In this document: positions 1-6,019 of the stretch, piece by piece
Layout: each line of letters begins with the position of its first letter
Numbering within the stretch: the first letter of the stretch is position 1
Translations under genes and position numbers: made by a program
NCBI GenBank assembly: GCA_947644185.1
Contig: CANRZC010000158.1
Location: forward strand, 1 to 6,019
Length of the DNA: 6,019 bases
Origin: an uncultured Acetatifactor sp.
Lineage (GTDB): Bacteria > Bacillota > Clostridia > Lachnospirales > Lachnospiraceae
Direction: 5' to 3'
Notes under the pieces: generated by a model
Seen by the model: only the letters and a program-made list of their open reading frames with translations
The model's database searches: none
What the model was told of the DNA's origin: nothing

Positions 1-1
1 C

Positions 2-670
2 TTTATCCGTCGATTTTCCCTGCGGAATGAACTGTATGAGAAGATATTAGATGATCCAAAAGGGTTGTCCCACATGGAGATTTTTTTGCGGCCGCTTTTT
101 GGAAATCAGCCGGAGAAAATATATCATCTAAAGAAAGCCACACAGCTACAAAGGCCCATACGAAAGAGGGAAGAGCAAGAGATGGAGGCTGTGATGGAGT
201 TCGGGGACGGAGCCTGGATGGAGGAGGAAGAGCGGCGCAGGAAGCAAAAGCTGGCCAAATATGAGAAGTGCCTTTTATTTCTTTTGCGCAGGGCTATGGA
301 AAGGGAAACAGGTGAGATTTCTCTGGAGGAAATCAGACAGAGTGTGGAGGAGGGCACAGCGGACTTTTGTATGCTCCTTCCCAATGTGCAGATTTTCAAG
401 GAGGTCATGGTAGAGCTGTTGCGAGGCAGGGAGATCCACATAGAAGTGCTGCGGGAGGAACGGCGCAATTTTATCGGAGAATTCTCCGGGGGCTTCCAGC
501 TCAATGAGATGTTGCTCAATTTGATAGAGGAATACAGCCTGCCGATACAGGAGCTTTCGGTATATCGGATAGAGGACGGAAAGGTGATTACCTTTGCCAA
601 TGTGCCGGATGAGGCGGGGCGGCAAAAGAATATCTGTTGCTCCAATGTGCTGATTCGCGCAAAGGTATGA
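2..670 (+). CDS. jetA: Wadjet JetA, kleisin-like (MukF/MksF-type) subunit; 5' part missing
   Basis: This is the C-terminal 222 residues of a protein whose frame is open from the first complete codon at base 2, so the true start lies upstream; the TTG at 65 and ATG at 74 are internal. By position (directly before a MukE-like gene and a MukB-like ATPase) and by sequence it is the kleisin that bridges the two JetC heads and carries JetB. Visible parts: an Arg-rich helix (FIRRFSLRNELYEKI, residues 1-15), a very charged segment at about 54-88 with a run of Glu then Arg/Lys, a helical stretch at 89-116, and a C-terminal fold at about 128-222 with alternating helix and strand (SVYRIEDGKVITF near 180-195). 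This fits the winged-helix end that binds the ATPase head in MukF-like kleisins. I recall this subgroup as Pfam DUF5716, from memory and unverified. The gap to jetB is 57 bases. The frame is intact. A housekeeping MksF is the main alternative. Confidence 0.75.
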   Translation, partial: FIRRFSLRNELYEKILDDPKGLSHMEIFLRPLFGNQPEKIYHLKKATQLQRPIRKREEQEMEAVMEFGDGAWMEEEERRRKQKLAKYEKCLLFLLRRAMERETGEISLEEIRQSVEEGTADFCMLLPNVQIFKEVMVELLRGREIHIEVLREERRNFIGEFSGGFQLNEMLLNLIEEYSLPIQELSVYRIEDGKVITFANVPDEAGRQKNICCSNVLIRAKV

Positions 671-681
671 GAAGAATGCTC

Positions 682-704
682 CCATCAGCCACTTGTGGGG
701 ATGG
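682..704 (+). other. Hairpin in the jetA-jetB gap
   Basis: CCATC (682-686) pairs with GATGG (700-704). After a small internal loop (AG against G), CCA (689-691) pairs with TGG (696-698) around the loop CTTG. No T-run follows (TTAGATTTGG), so it does not look like an intrinsic terminator. It lies 12 bases before the jetB ribosome site and could affect mRNA processing or jetB translation, but no function can be read from the sequence. Short stems of this size also arise by chance. Confidence 0.4.
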
Positions 705-727
705 TTAGATTTGGATAGGAGAAAATT

Positions 728-1492
728 ATGGCATATGAGATGGAGGATATCCGCACCGGGCAGGAGATTTTTTATTATCTCCTGGAGCATCATGAGATGA
801 GTGAGGAGGCCCAGGAGCGGCTGTTTCGAAGCTATGGGGAGAATGAGCGGATACAGAACCTGGTAAAGTCCCAGGGGGACGCTGCGGAGTGTGATATCGA
901 GCGATACGGGGATGTGATCTATCTGATCCCCAGGGAGGACAATGCCTTTCTGGGCTTTTCCAAGGCACAGCTGAAGCAATTGCTGTGCAAATCTGGTGGG
1001 ACGGACAAGGACTATTATCTCTCCCAGTTTGTCATACTGACCCTGTTGGTGGAGTTCTATGATGGCCAGGGCGCCACCAGCAAGACGAGAGACTACATGC
1101 GCGTAGGAGAACTGCAGAACTGTATCTCCAATCGCTTAAAAGAGGGCGTAGAGCGGGAGCGGGAGGCAGAGCAGGACAGAGTGACTATGGAGGGAAAGAA
1201 TTCCGAGGATGGGAAGAACTCCGGGGAAGAGGGCCTGGGCCTTGCGTTTTCCAACATGTCCGAGGCCTATGAAGCGCTGCGATCCGACGAGCGGGGCTCC
1301 CGGGCTAAGACCACAAAAGAGGGGTTCCTTTACAATATCCTGAATTTTCTCCAGAAACAGGGACTGATAGAGTACGTGGAGGAGGATGAGATGATCAAAA
1401 CCACCAAGAAGCTGGACCAGTTCATGGACTGGAATCTGCTGAACCAGAACCATTTCCAGAGAGTGCGCAGGGTCCTGGAGGGGAGTGTGTAA
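728..1492 (+). CDS. jetB: Wadjet JetB, MukE/MksE-like winged-helix subunit
   Basis: Complete 254-residue gene. The ATG at 728 is supported by AGGAG at 717-721, six bases upstream. It sits between the kleisin and the SMC-like ATPase, the usual place of the MukE-like partner, which dimerises, binds the kleisin and contacts DNA. Visible parts: an N-terminal helical region opening GQEIFYYLLEHHEM (residues 11-24); a first winged-helix-like unit at about 55-110 (a strand with YGDVIYLIPRED, then helices FSKAQLKQLL and LSQFVILTLLVEF); a hydrophilic, low-complexity linker at about 138-196 rich in Glu, Lys, Ser and Gly; and a C-terminal winged helix at about 197-250, with helix FLYNILNFLQKQGLIEY and a hairpin around EEDEMIKTTKKL. 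It has no signal peptide or membrane segment, so it is cytosolic. I recall this subgroup as Pfam DUF6063, unverified. Expression probably follows the jetA transcript, since I see no convincing promoter in front. Assignment rests on context and fold pattern more than on a diagnostic motif. Confidence 0.77.
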   Translation: MAYEMEDIRTGQEIFYYLLEHHEMSEEAQERLFRSYGENERIQNLVKSQGDAAECDIERYGDVIYLIPREDNAFLGFSKAQLKQLLCKSGGTDKDYYLSQFVILTLLVEFYDGQGATSKTRDYMRVGELQNCISNRLKEGVEREREAEQDRVTMEGKNSEDGKNSGEEGLGLAFSNMSEAYEALRSDERGSRAKTTKEGFLYNILNFLQKQGLIEYVEEDEMIKTTKKLDQFMDWNLLNQNHFQRVRRVLEGSV

Positions 1493-1501
1493 AGATTTTC
1501 T

Positions 1502-1526
1502 AAGCGGCAAAATCAAAATTGCGCTT
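1502..1526 (+). other. Hairpin in the jetB-jetC gap (first of two alternatives)
   Basis: AAGCG (1502-1506) and CAA (1508-1510), with G1507 bulged, pair with TTG (1519-1521) and CGCTT (1522-1526). This gives eight pairs around the loop AATCAAAA. It begins ten bases after the jetB stop. No T-run follows, so termination is unlikely. It shares bases 1523-1526 with the hairpin at 1523-1542, so the two cannot form together. Confidence 0.4.
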
Positions 1527-1542
1527 TGACTTGCACCAAAGT
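1523..1542 (+). other. Hairpin in the jetB-jetC gap (second alternative)
   Basis: CTTTG (1524-1528) pairs with CAAAG (1537-1541) around the loop ACTTGCAC; a G-T wobble at 1523/1542 can extend it. It ends four bases before the AGGAGG site of jetC and competes with the upstream hairpin for bases 1523-1526. A role in setting jetC translation is possible but unproven, and the stem is short. Confidence 0.3.
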
Positions 1543-1546
1543 ATGC

Positions 1547-1552
1547 AGGAGG
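1547..1552 (+). promoter_or_regulatory. Ribosome binding site that fixes the jetC TTG start
   Basis: A perfect AGGAGG lies eight bases before TTG at 1561. The only ATG nearby in the same frame (1543) overlaps this site and has no Shine-Dalgarno match of its own. The TTG start also gives the N-terminus (M)SKINAVRLINLNY, which begins right at the first strand of the ATPase head, as expected for this family. Confidence 0.85.
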
Positions 1553-1560
1553 AGACAGAT

Positions 1561-4500
1561 TTGAGTAAGATTAACGCGGTTCGCCTGATAAATCTGAATT
1601 ACAATAATAATGCCATCCGCATCAGCGATGAGACGTTCCAGCTCCGGGGGGAGAGCACACTTTTGTCCCTGCGAAATGGTGGCGGGAAATCCGTGTTGGT
1701 GCAGATGATGATGGCACCCTTTGTGCACAGGCGATACCAGAATGCCAAGGACCGGCCCTTTGCCAGCTATTTTACCACCAACAAGCCCACCTTTATCCTG
1801 GTGGAATGGAAGCTGGACCAGGGGGCGGGCTATGTGCTCACTGGCATGATGGTGCGAAAAAGTCAGGAGATCTCAGAGGAGCGTCAGGATGATCTGGAAA
1901 TCATCAATTTCATATCGGAATACAAGACGCGCTGCCAGCAGGATATCTACCATCTTCCTGTAGTAGAGAAAACAAAGCAGGATATCACGCTGAAGGGCTT
2001 TGCCGCCTGCAGGCAGCTTTTCGACACCTATAAGCGGGAGCGCAGCATCCCTTTCTTCTACTATGACATGAACAATGCCGCCCAGTCCAAGCAGTATTTC
2101 AATAAGCTGGCAGAATACCAGATTTACTACAAGGAATGGGAGACTATCATCAAAAAAGTCAATCTCAAAGAATCCGGCCTGTCAGATCTGTTTGCGGACT
2201 GCAAAGACGAGAAAGGCCTCATGGAGAAATGGTTTCTGGACGCGGTGGAGAACAAGCTGAACCAGGATAGGAACCGCATGAAAGAATTCCAGGCTATCAT
2301 GGAGAAATACACAGGCCAGTACAGGGACAACCGCTCCAAAATTCTGCGCCGGGACACCATCCGTGCCTTCTCCCAGGAGGCGGAGCGGGTGCGGGAGGAC
2401 GCATGCCGCTATAGGGATGTGTCTGTCCAGGCTGCAGGCCAGAAAGTCCGAATAGGGGATTTCATCCGCAGACTCCATGACATGGAGCAACGGGAGAAAG
2501 AGAAAGCAGACGCAGTGAGGCTGCGGATGGAGGAGCTGGCCAGAGAGCAAGGCCAGCTGGAGTACGAGAAGCTGTCCGGGGAGTTCCACGAAATTGCCCA
2601 CAGGGAGCGGTACGCTCAGAGCAATCTGGAGATGCTGCGGATGGAAAAAGAGGGACTGGAGCGGAGAAAGGAAGAAATCGCAAAGAAGCTCCAAGTGCTG
2701 GCCTGTTCCAAGCAGCAGGCAGAGGTGGCGGAATGCAGCCAGGATCTCGACAGAGAGAGACAGCGCCTGGAATTTTTCCGGGAAAAGAAAGAAAACCTGG
2801 AGCCTGAGAGGCAGCAGCTAGGCTCTATGCTGCGCCAGTATTTTGAAGCTCTCAAGACTCGGAACACAGAAGAAAGACGGGAAAGTCTTAAAACGATTGA
2901 AACTCTGCAGCAGCAGCGGCAGCAGGGACTTGAGAAGCTGGAGGAGCTGCGAGGGACAGAGAACAGGCTTACAGAGGAGGCAGGGGCGCTGCAGGAGAGA
3001 ATCCGTATGTTTGACAGTGCGGAGGACAGGTTCAACCAGGAGTACATGGAGGCTGGGCAATCCGCGGAAGCTGGACATGCCCCAGGTCCATGGACTCGGA
3101 ATCTCCTGGGAGAGTATGAGGCCGGCGAGCTGGAAATCAGGCAGGCAGAGTACGAGAAAGAGCTGAATCTGGCAGAGACCCGCAGACGGGACGCCAAAAA
3201 GGACATAGAGCAGTATAAGGAGCAGATCAAAGTCTGCAGAAGACAGGTGGAGGATAAGCTGACGGAGAAAAGCCGTCTGGAATCTACCCAAAAAGAAGCG
3301 GAAAGACTGCTTGGGGACTATGACAGGGAGCTGGACCAGCGAAACGTCATTCTGCGGTATCTGGGTCTGGGCCAGGAGGACCGATTTGACAGGGAAAAAA
3401 TGCTGGCAGCAGTGCAGCGAAAGCTCCTGGACATAGATCTGGCCAGACAAAATCTGGAGAAAGAGACAGATGCCCTGGAGAAAGAATATCGCAAGCTCTC
3501 CAAAGGACAGGTGCTGGAGCTGTCGGAAGAATTCCGAGGTATGCTGGAGGAGGCCGGCATCCATTTCGTCTACGGCTGTGAGTGGCTGCAGAAAAACCAG
3601 CTTTCCCCGGAGCGGAACAGACAGCTGGTGGCGGCGCAGCCCTTTCTTCCCTATGCCCTGATTTTGTCCGGCCAGGAGTTGGAGCGCCTGCGCAGTCTCC
3701 CGGCCCAGGTCTATACCTCTGCCCCAGTGCCCATACTGCTGCGGGAGGAACTGGAGAGACCGGGTGCAACAGAGGCGGGGACTGTACATTCTTTCGGCGG
3801 ACTGCATTTTTATCTATGGTTTAACGACAACCTCCTGGAGGAGGAGAAATTAAAGGCTATGCTTTCCGAACTGGACAGCCGCATCCAGAGGCTGCAAAAG
3901 TCCATGGACACCCGCAGAGCAGAATACATGGAGTACATGGGCCAGCAGGAGAAACTTAAGAGCCAGAAAGTGTCGAAAAGTGCCTATGATGCCCTGAAAG
4001 AGGATCTGGCCAGACAGGAGAAAGAGCTGGCTGCCCTGGACAATGAGATTTTAGGCAAAAGAGAGGAGCTGGAGACTTTAGAGGCTGGCCAGGCTGCCAG
4101 GGAACAGGACGCGGCAGGGCTGGAGAAGACAATTGCCTGGCAGACCAGACGGCTTGGGGATTTTGGTAGATTTTGCCAAAGCTACAGGGAATACCGGGAG
4201 AACACCAGGCTGCTGGAGAAAAATCAGCGGGAAAAGCAGCGCCTGCGCAGCCTTCAGAAGCTGGAGCAGGAGAAGAATGCCAGGCGGGAGCAGGCGCTGG
4301 AGACGGAGAAAAATCGTGTGGGGGCCCTGGAGCGGGCAGGCCTGGCTTATGGGGAAAAGCTCCTCACCTATGGACAGTATCTGGATTATCCGGCCCAGCC
4401 TTCCCAGGCAGCCGCACATAACCTTACGGAAACCCAGGCCAGAGAAGCCGAAAGCCGCTATGAGATTATTACAAACGGCGTCAGCGCAGAGGAAAAGGAG

Positions 4501-6019
4501 CTGGAGGAACGGGCCAGAAATGCCAGAAAGCGCTATGACAAAGCCATGGAGGAGCTTAAGAGCCTGGCGGAAAAATTCTGCCTCAAAGAGGAAAGCTGGC
4601 AGGGAATACCCTATGACCGGAAAGAGGAGACTCACCAAGAAATCCTGCTGGAAGACCAGAATAGAAAACTGGACAGGCAAAACGGCCTGGTTCACCAGGA
4701 AGAAATCAAGTGTGCGCTTTTGCACCAGGAAAAAGAGGCAAAGACAAAACAGATAAAGGAGCGCTGCCAGAGAGACCAGCCAGTTCCGAAAGAAGAAATC
4801 AGGACCATCTCCTTTGCGGATGCCATAAAGAAGCTGGCCTATGAGCAGGGAGAAGCTAGCAAGGAGGAAAAGCTGATCCAAAAGAAGCTCAATACTTTGG
4901 AGAGCAACCTTACATCCCTGGCGGAATATGAGGAATTTGTAAGCGAAGAGCAGACAGAGTGGGAAATCGATCTGACTGCCCTAAGCGACCAGGAGCTCAC
5001 CAGGCAAAAGGGAATCCTCATCCGTGATTACAATGCTTATCTGGAACAGCGAGGGGAAGCAAGGGCGGCTCTGGAGCGGACCCTGAACCGGATGATCCGG
5101 ATGGAAAGCTTTGCCGAGGACTTTTACCAGAAGCCCCTGGAGGCCATGCTGCAGCTTGCTGGGGATGCGGAGCGGGTGCTGAGACAGCTGGAGACCACAA
5201 TAGCCTCCTATGACAGCCTCATGGAAAAGCTCCAGGTGGACATTGCCCTGGTGGAGAAAGAAAAGGCAAAGATCACAGAGCTTCTGGGAGATTATCTCAA
5301 AGAAGTGCACGATAACCTGTGCAGAATCGACCGCAATTCCACTATAACTGTGCGGGAGCGGCCTGTGAAAATGCTAAAGGTGGAGCCACCGGACTGGACA
5401 GAGAATGAGAGTATGTTTGCCCTGCGGCTGCAGGATTATATCGACGACGTAACCGCAAAGGGAATCGCCCTGTTGGAAGAGAATCAAAATCTCCAGGAAT
5501 TCCTGGGCACGCGGATCACCACAAAGGGACTGTACGACGCAGTGGTGGGAATCGGCAATGTGCAGATCCGTCTCTATAAGATTGAAGCGCAGCGAGAGTA
5601 TCCCATTACATGGGCGGACGTGGCGAAGAACTCTGGCGGGGAGGGCTTCCTGTCGGCGTTCGTTATTTTGTCGGCCCTGCTCTACTATATGCGCAAGGAT
5701 GACTCGGACATCTTCGCCGACAGGAATGAGGGAAAGGTCCTGCTTATGGACAACCCTTTTGCCCAGACCAATGCCTCACACCTGTTAAAGCCCTTGATGG
5801 ACATGGCAAAGAAAGCCAACACCCAGCTAATCTGCCTGTCCGGCTTAGGAGGAGAGTCCATCTACAACCGGTTCGACAATATTTACGTGCTGACTCTCAT
5901 AGCAGCCAATCTGAGAAACGACATGCAGTACCTGCGGGCGGAGCACACCAGAGGCTCTGAGGAGGAGACCATATTGGCGTCCCAGATTGAGAGTATGGAA
6001 AAGCTGAACAGGGAGCTTG
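1561..6019 (+). CDS. jetC: Wadjet JetC, SMC/MukB-like coiled-coil ATPase; 3' end missing
   Basis: One frame stays open from TTG 1561 to the window end (1486 codons, no stop). It encodes the motor of the complex: an ATP-driven SMC-like dimer that, in studied Wadjet systems, extrudes DNA loops and delivers small circles to the JetD nuclease. Domains in order: N-terminal half-head (1-220) with Walker A LRNGGGKS at 37-44 (Lys43, Ser44); coiled-coil arm from about 225, broken at 501-517 (Gly/Pro-rich); hinge at about 664-760 (strands around IHFVYG, LPYALILS, VPILL, LHFYLWF); return arm at about 762-1245, broken at 927-958, near 1013-1020 and at 1073-1086; C-terminal half-head from about 1250, with ABC signature SGGEG at 1358-1362 and Walker B VLLMDNPF at 1393-1400. 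Oddities: Asn1398 stands where the catalytic Glu usually sits, no switch His follows Walker B, and the length exceeds the roughly 1100-1200 residues I recall for type I JetC and reaches MukB size. The final residues are charged and helical, so the stop is probably near. A chromosomal MksB is the main alternative; RecN and SbcC fit less well given the partner genes. Confidence 0.88.
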   Translation, partial: MSKINAVRLINLNYNNNAIRISDETFQLRGESTLLSLRNGGGKSVLVQMMMAPFVHRRYQNAKDRPFASYFTTNKPTFILVEWKLDQGAGYVLTGMMVRKSQEISEERQDDLEIINFISEYKTRCQQDIYHLPVVEKTKQDITLKGFAACRQLFDTYKRERSIPFFYYDMNNAAQSKQYFNKLAEYQIYYKEWETIIKKVNLKESGLSDLFADCKDEKGLMEKWFLDAVENKLNQDRNRMKEFQAIMEKYTGQYRDNRSKILRRDTIRAFSQEAERVREDACRYRDVSVQAAGQKVRIGDFIRRLHDMEQREKEKADAVRLRMEELAREQGQLEYEKLSGEFHEIAHRERYAQSNLEMLRMEKEGLERRKEEIAKKLQVLACSKQQAEVAECSQDLDRERQRLEFFREKKENLEPERQQLGSMLRQYFEALKTRNTEERRESLKTIETLQQQRQQGLEKLEELRGTENRLTEEAGALQERIRMFDSAEDRFNQEYMEAGQSAEAGHAPGPWTRNLLGEYEAGELEIRQAEYEKELNLAETRRRDAKKDIEQYKEQIKVCRRQVEDKLTEKSRLESTQKEAERLLGDYDRELDQRNVILRYLGLGQEDRFDREKMLAAVQRKLLDIDLARQNLEKETDALEKEYRKLSKGQVLELSEEFRGMLEEAGIHFVYGCEWLQKNQLSPERNRQLVAAQPFLPYALILSGQELERLRSLPAQVYTSAPVPILLREELERPGATEAGTVHSFGGLHFYLWFNDNLLEEEKLKAMLSELDSRIQRLQKSMDTRRAEYMEYMGQQEKLKSQKVSKSAYDALKEDLARQEKELAALDNEILGKREELETLEAGQAAREQDAAGLEKTIAWQTRRLGDFGRFCQSYREYRENTRLLEKNQREKQRLRSLQKLEQEKNARREQALETEKNRVGALERAGLAYGEKLLTYGQYLDYPAQPSQAAAHNLTETQAREAESRYEIITNGVSAEEKELEERARNARKRYDKAMEELKSLAEKFCLKEESWQGIPYDRKEETHQEILLEDQNRKLDRQNGLVHQEEIKCALLHQEKEAKTKQIKERCQRDQPVPKEEIRTISFADAIKKLAYEQGEASKEEKLIQKKLNTLESNLTSLAEYEEFVSEEQTEWEIDLTALSDQELTRQKGILIRDYNAYLEQRGEARAALERTLNRMIRMESFAEDFYQKPLEAMLQLAGDAERVLRQLETTIASYDSLMEKLQVDIALVEKEKAKITELLGDYLKEVHDNLCRIDRNSTITVRERPVKMLKVEPPDWTENESMFALRLQDYIDDVTAKGIALLEENQNLQEFLGTRITTKGLYDAVVGIGNVQIRLYKIEAQREYPITWADVAKNSGGEGFLSAFVILSALLYYMRKDDSDIFADRNEGKVLLMDNPFAQTNASHLLKPLMDMAKKANTQLICLSGLGGESIYNRFDNIYVLTLIAANLRNDMQYLRAEHTRGSEEETILASQIESMEKLNREL

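Noticed and set aside
275..979. Minus-strand open frame of 234 codons across jetA, the gap and jetB
   Set aside because: It overlaps two well-supported genes and their gap; its composition reflects the reverse of Glu/Arg-rich coding sequence.
1526..1531. TTGACT resembling a -35 promoter element before jetC
   Set aside because: No -10-like hexamer lies 16-18 bases downstream (the sequence there is GGAGGA-like). It is part of the hairpin region, so an internal promoter is not supported.
1502..1542. Intrinsic terminator between jetB and jetC
   Set aside because: The stems are short, moderate in GC and not followed by a T-run; the same holds for 682-704.
1543..1545. ATG as an alternative jetC start
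   Set aside because: It sits within four bases of the AGGAGG site, has no ribosome site upstream, and would add six residues (MQEETD) before the first head strand.
2818..3807. Long minus-strand open frame (329 codons) inside jetC, with others at 2182-2694, 2616-3230 and 4078-4881
   Set aside because: They lie wholly opposite jetC and are Leu/Gln/Ser-rich because the coding strand is rich in CTG, CAG and GAG. They have no domain pattern, no partner genes and no ribosome site I could support.
4133..4756. Plus-strand frame-2 open frame (207 codons), with smaller ones at 2075, 2594, 2843, 3470, 3582 and 5558
   Set aside because: Shifted readings of the jetC frame, rich in Arg, Trp and Ser as expected for out-of-frame coiled-coil codons. 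The jetC frame is unbroken through all of them, so they do not mark frameshifts.
1561..6019. RecN, SbcC/Rad50 or Lamassu-type ATPase as the identity of the large gene
   Set aside because: The two preceding genes match kleisin and MukE-like partners, there is no Rad50 zinc-hook CxxC at the arm tip, and the tip holds a strand-containing hinge instead.
1..6019. CRISPR array, tRNA/rRNA, insertion sequence or att-type repeats
   Set aside because: No spaced direct repeats, RNA gene sequence, transposase-like frame or terminal inverted repeats were seen; nearly all bases belong to the three genes.

Overview
The window carries three consecutive plus-strand genes with no opposing real gene. They read as the jetA-jetB-jetC part of a Wadjet (JetABCD, equivalent to MksFEBG) operon, an SMC-type plasmid-defence system. 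Both ends are cut: the first gene enters from the left already open, and the third runs off the right end. The strong AGGAGG-type ribosome sites, a TTG start, purine-rich codons (GAG, AAG, AGA, AGG, CTG-rich coils) and a mid-range GC content suggest a Firmicute, probably of the Clostridia/Lachnospiraceae type. That placement is inference from sequence style and operon type, not from a marker gene.

Layout: 2-670 is the C-terminal 222 residues of a kleisin-like JetA. 671-727 is a 57-base gap with a hairpin and the jetB ribosome site. 728-1492 is a complete 254-residue JetB, the MukE/MksE-like winged-helix partner. 1493-1560 is a 68-base gap with two overlapping, mutually exclusive hairpins and an AGGAGG site. 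From 1561 a single frame stays open to the last base (1486 codons) and encodes JetC, the SMC-like ATPase. Its order is N-terminal ABC half-head with Walker A, long coiled-coil arm, hinge, return arm, then C-terminal half-head with ABC signature and Walker B.

How the parts work together (known for the family, inferred here): JetC dimers form a DNA-extruding ATPase motor. JetA is the kleisin bridging the two heads, JetB dimers bind JetA, and the TOPRIM nuclease JetD cuts small circular DNA that the motor has fully extruded. No jetD is visible; it would be expected just past the right end. The points most worth a second look are the Walker B sequence ending Asp-Asn-Pro-Phe instead of Asp-Glu, the very long JetC with matching breaks in its two arms, the charged linker in JetB, and the structured gaps between genes.
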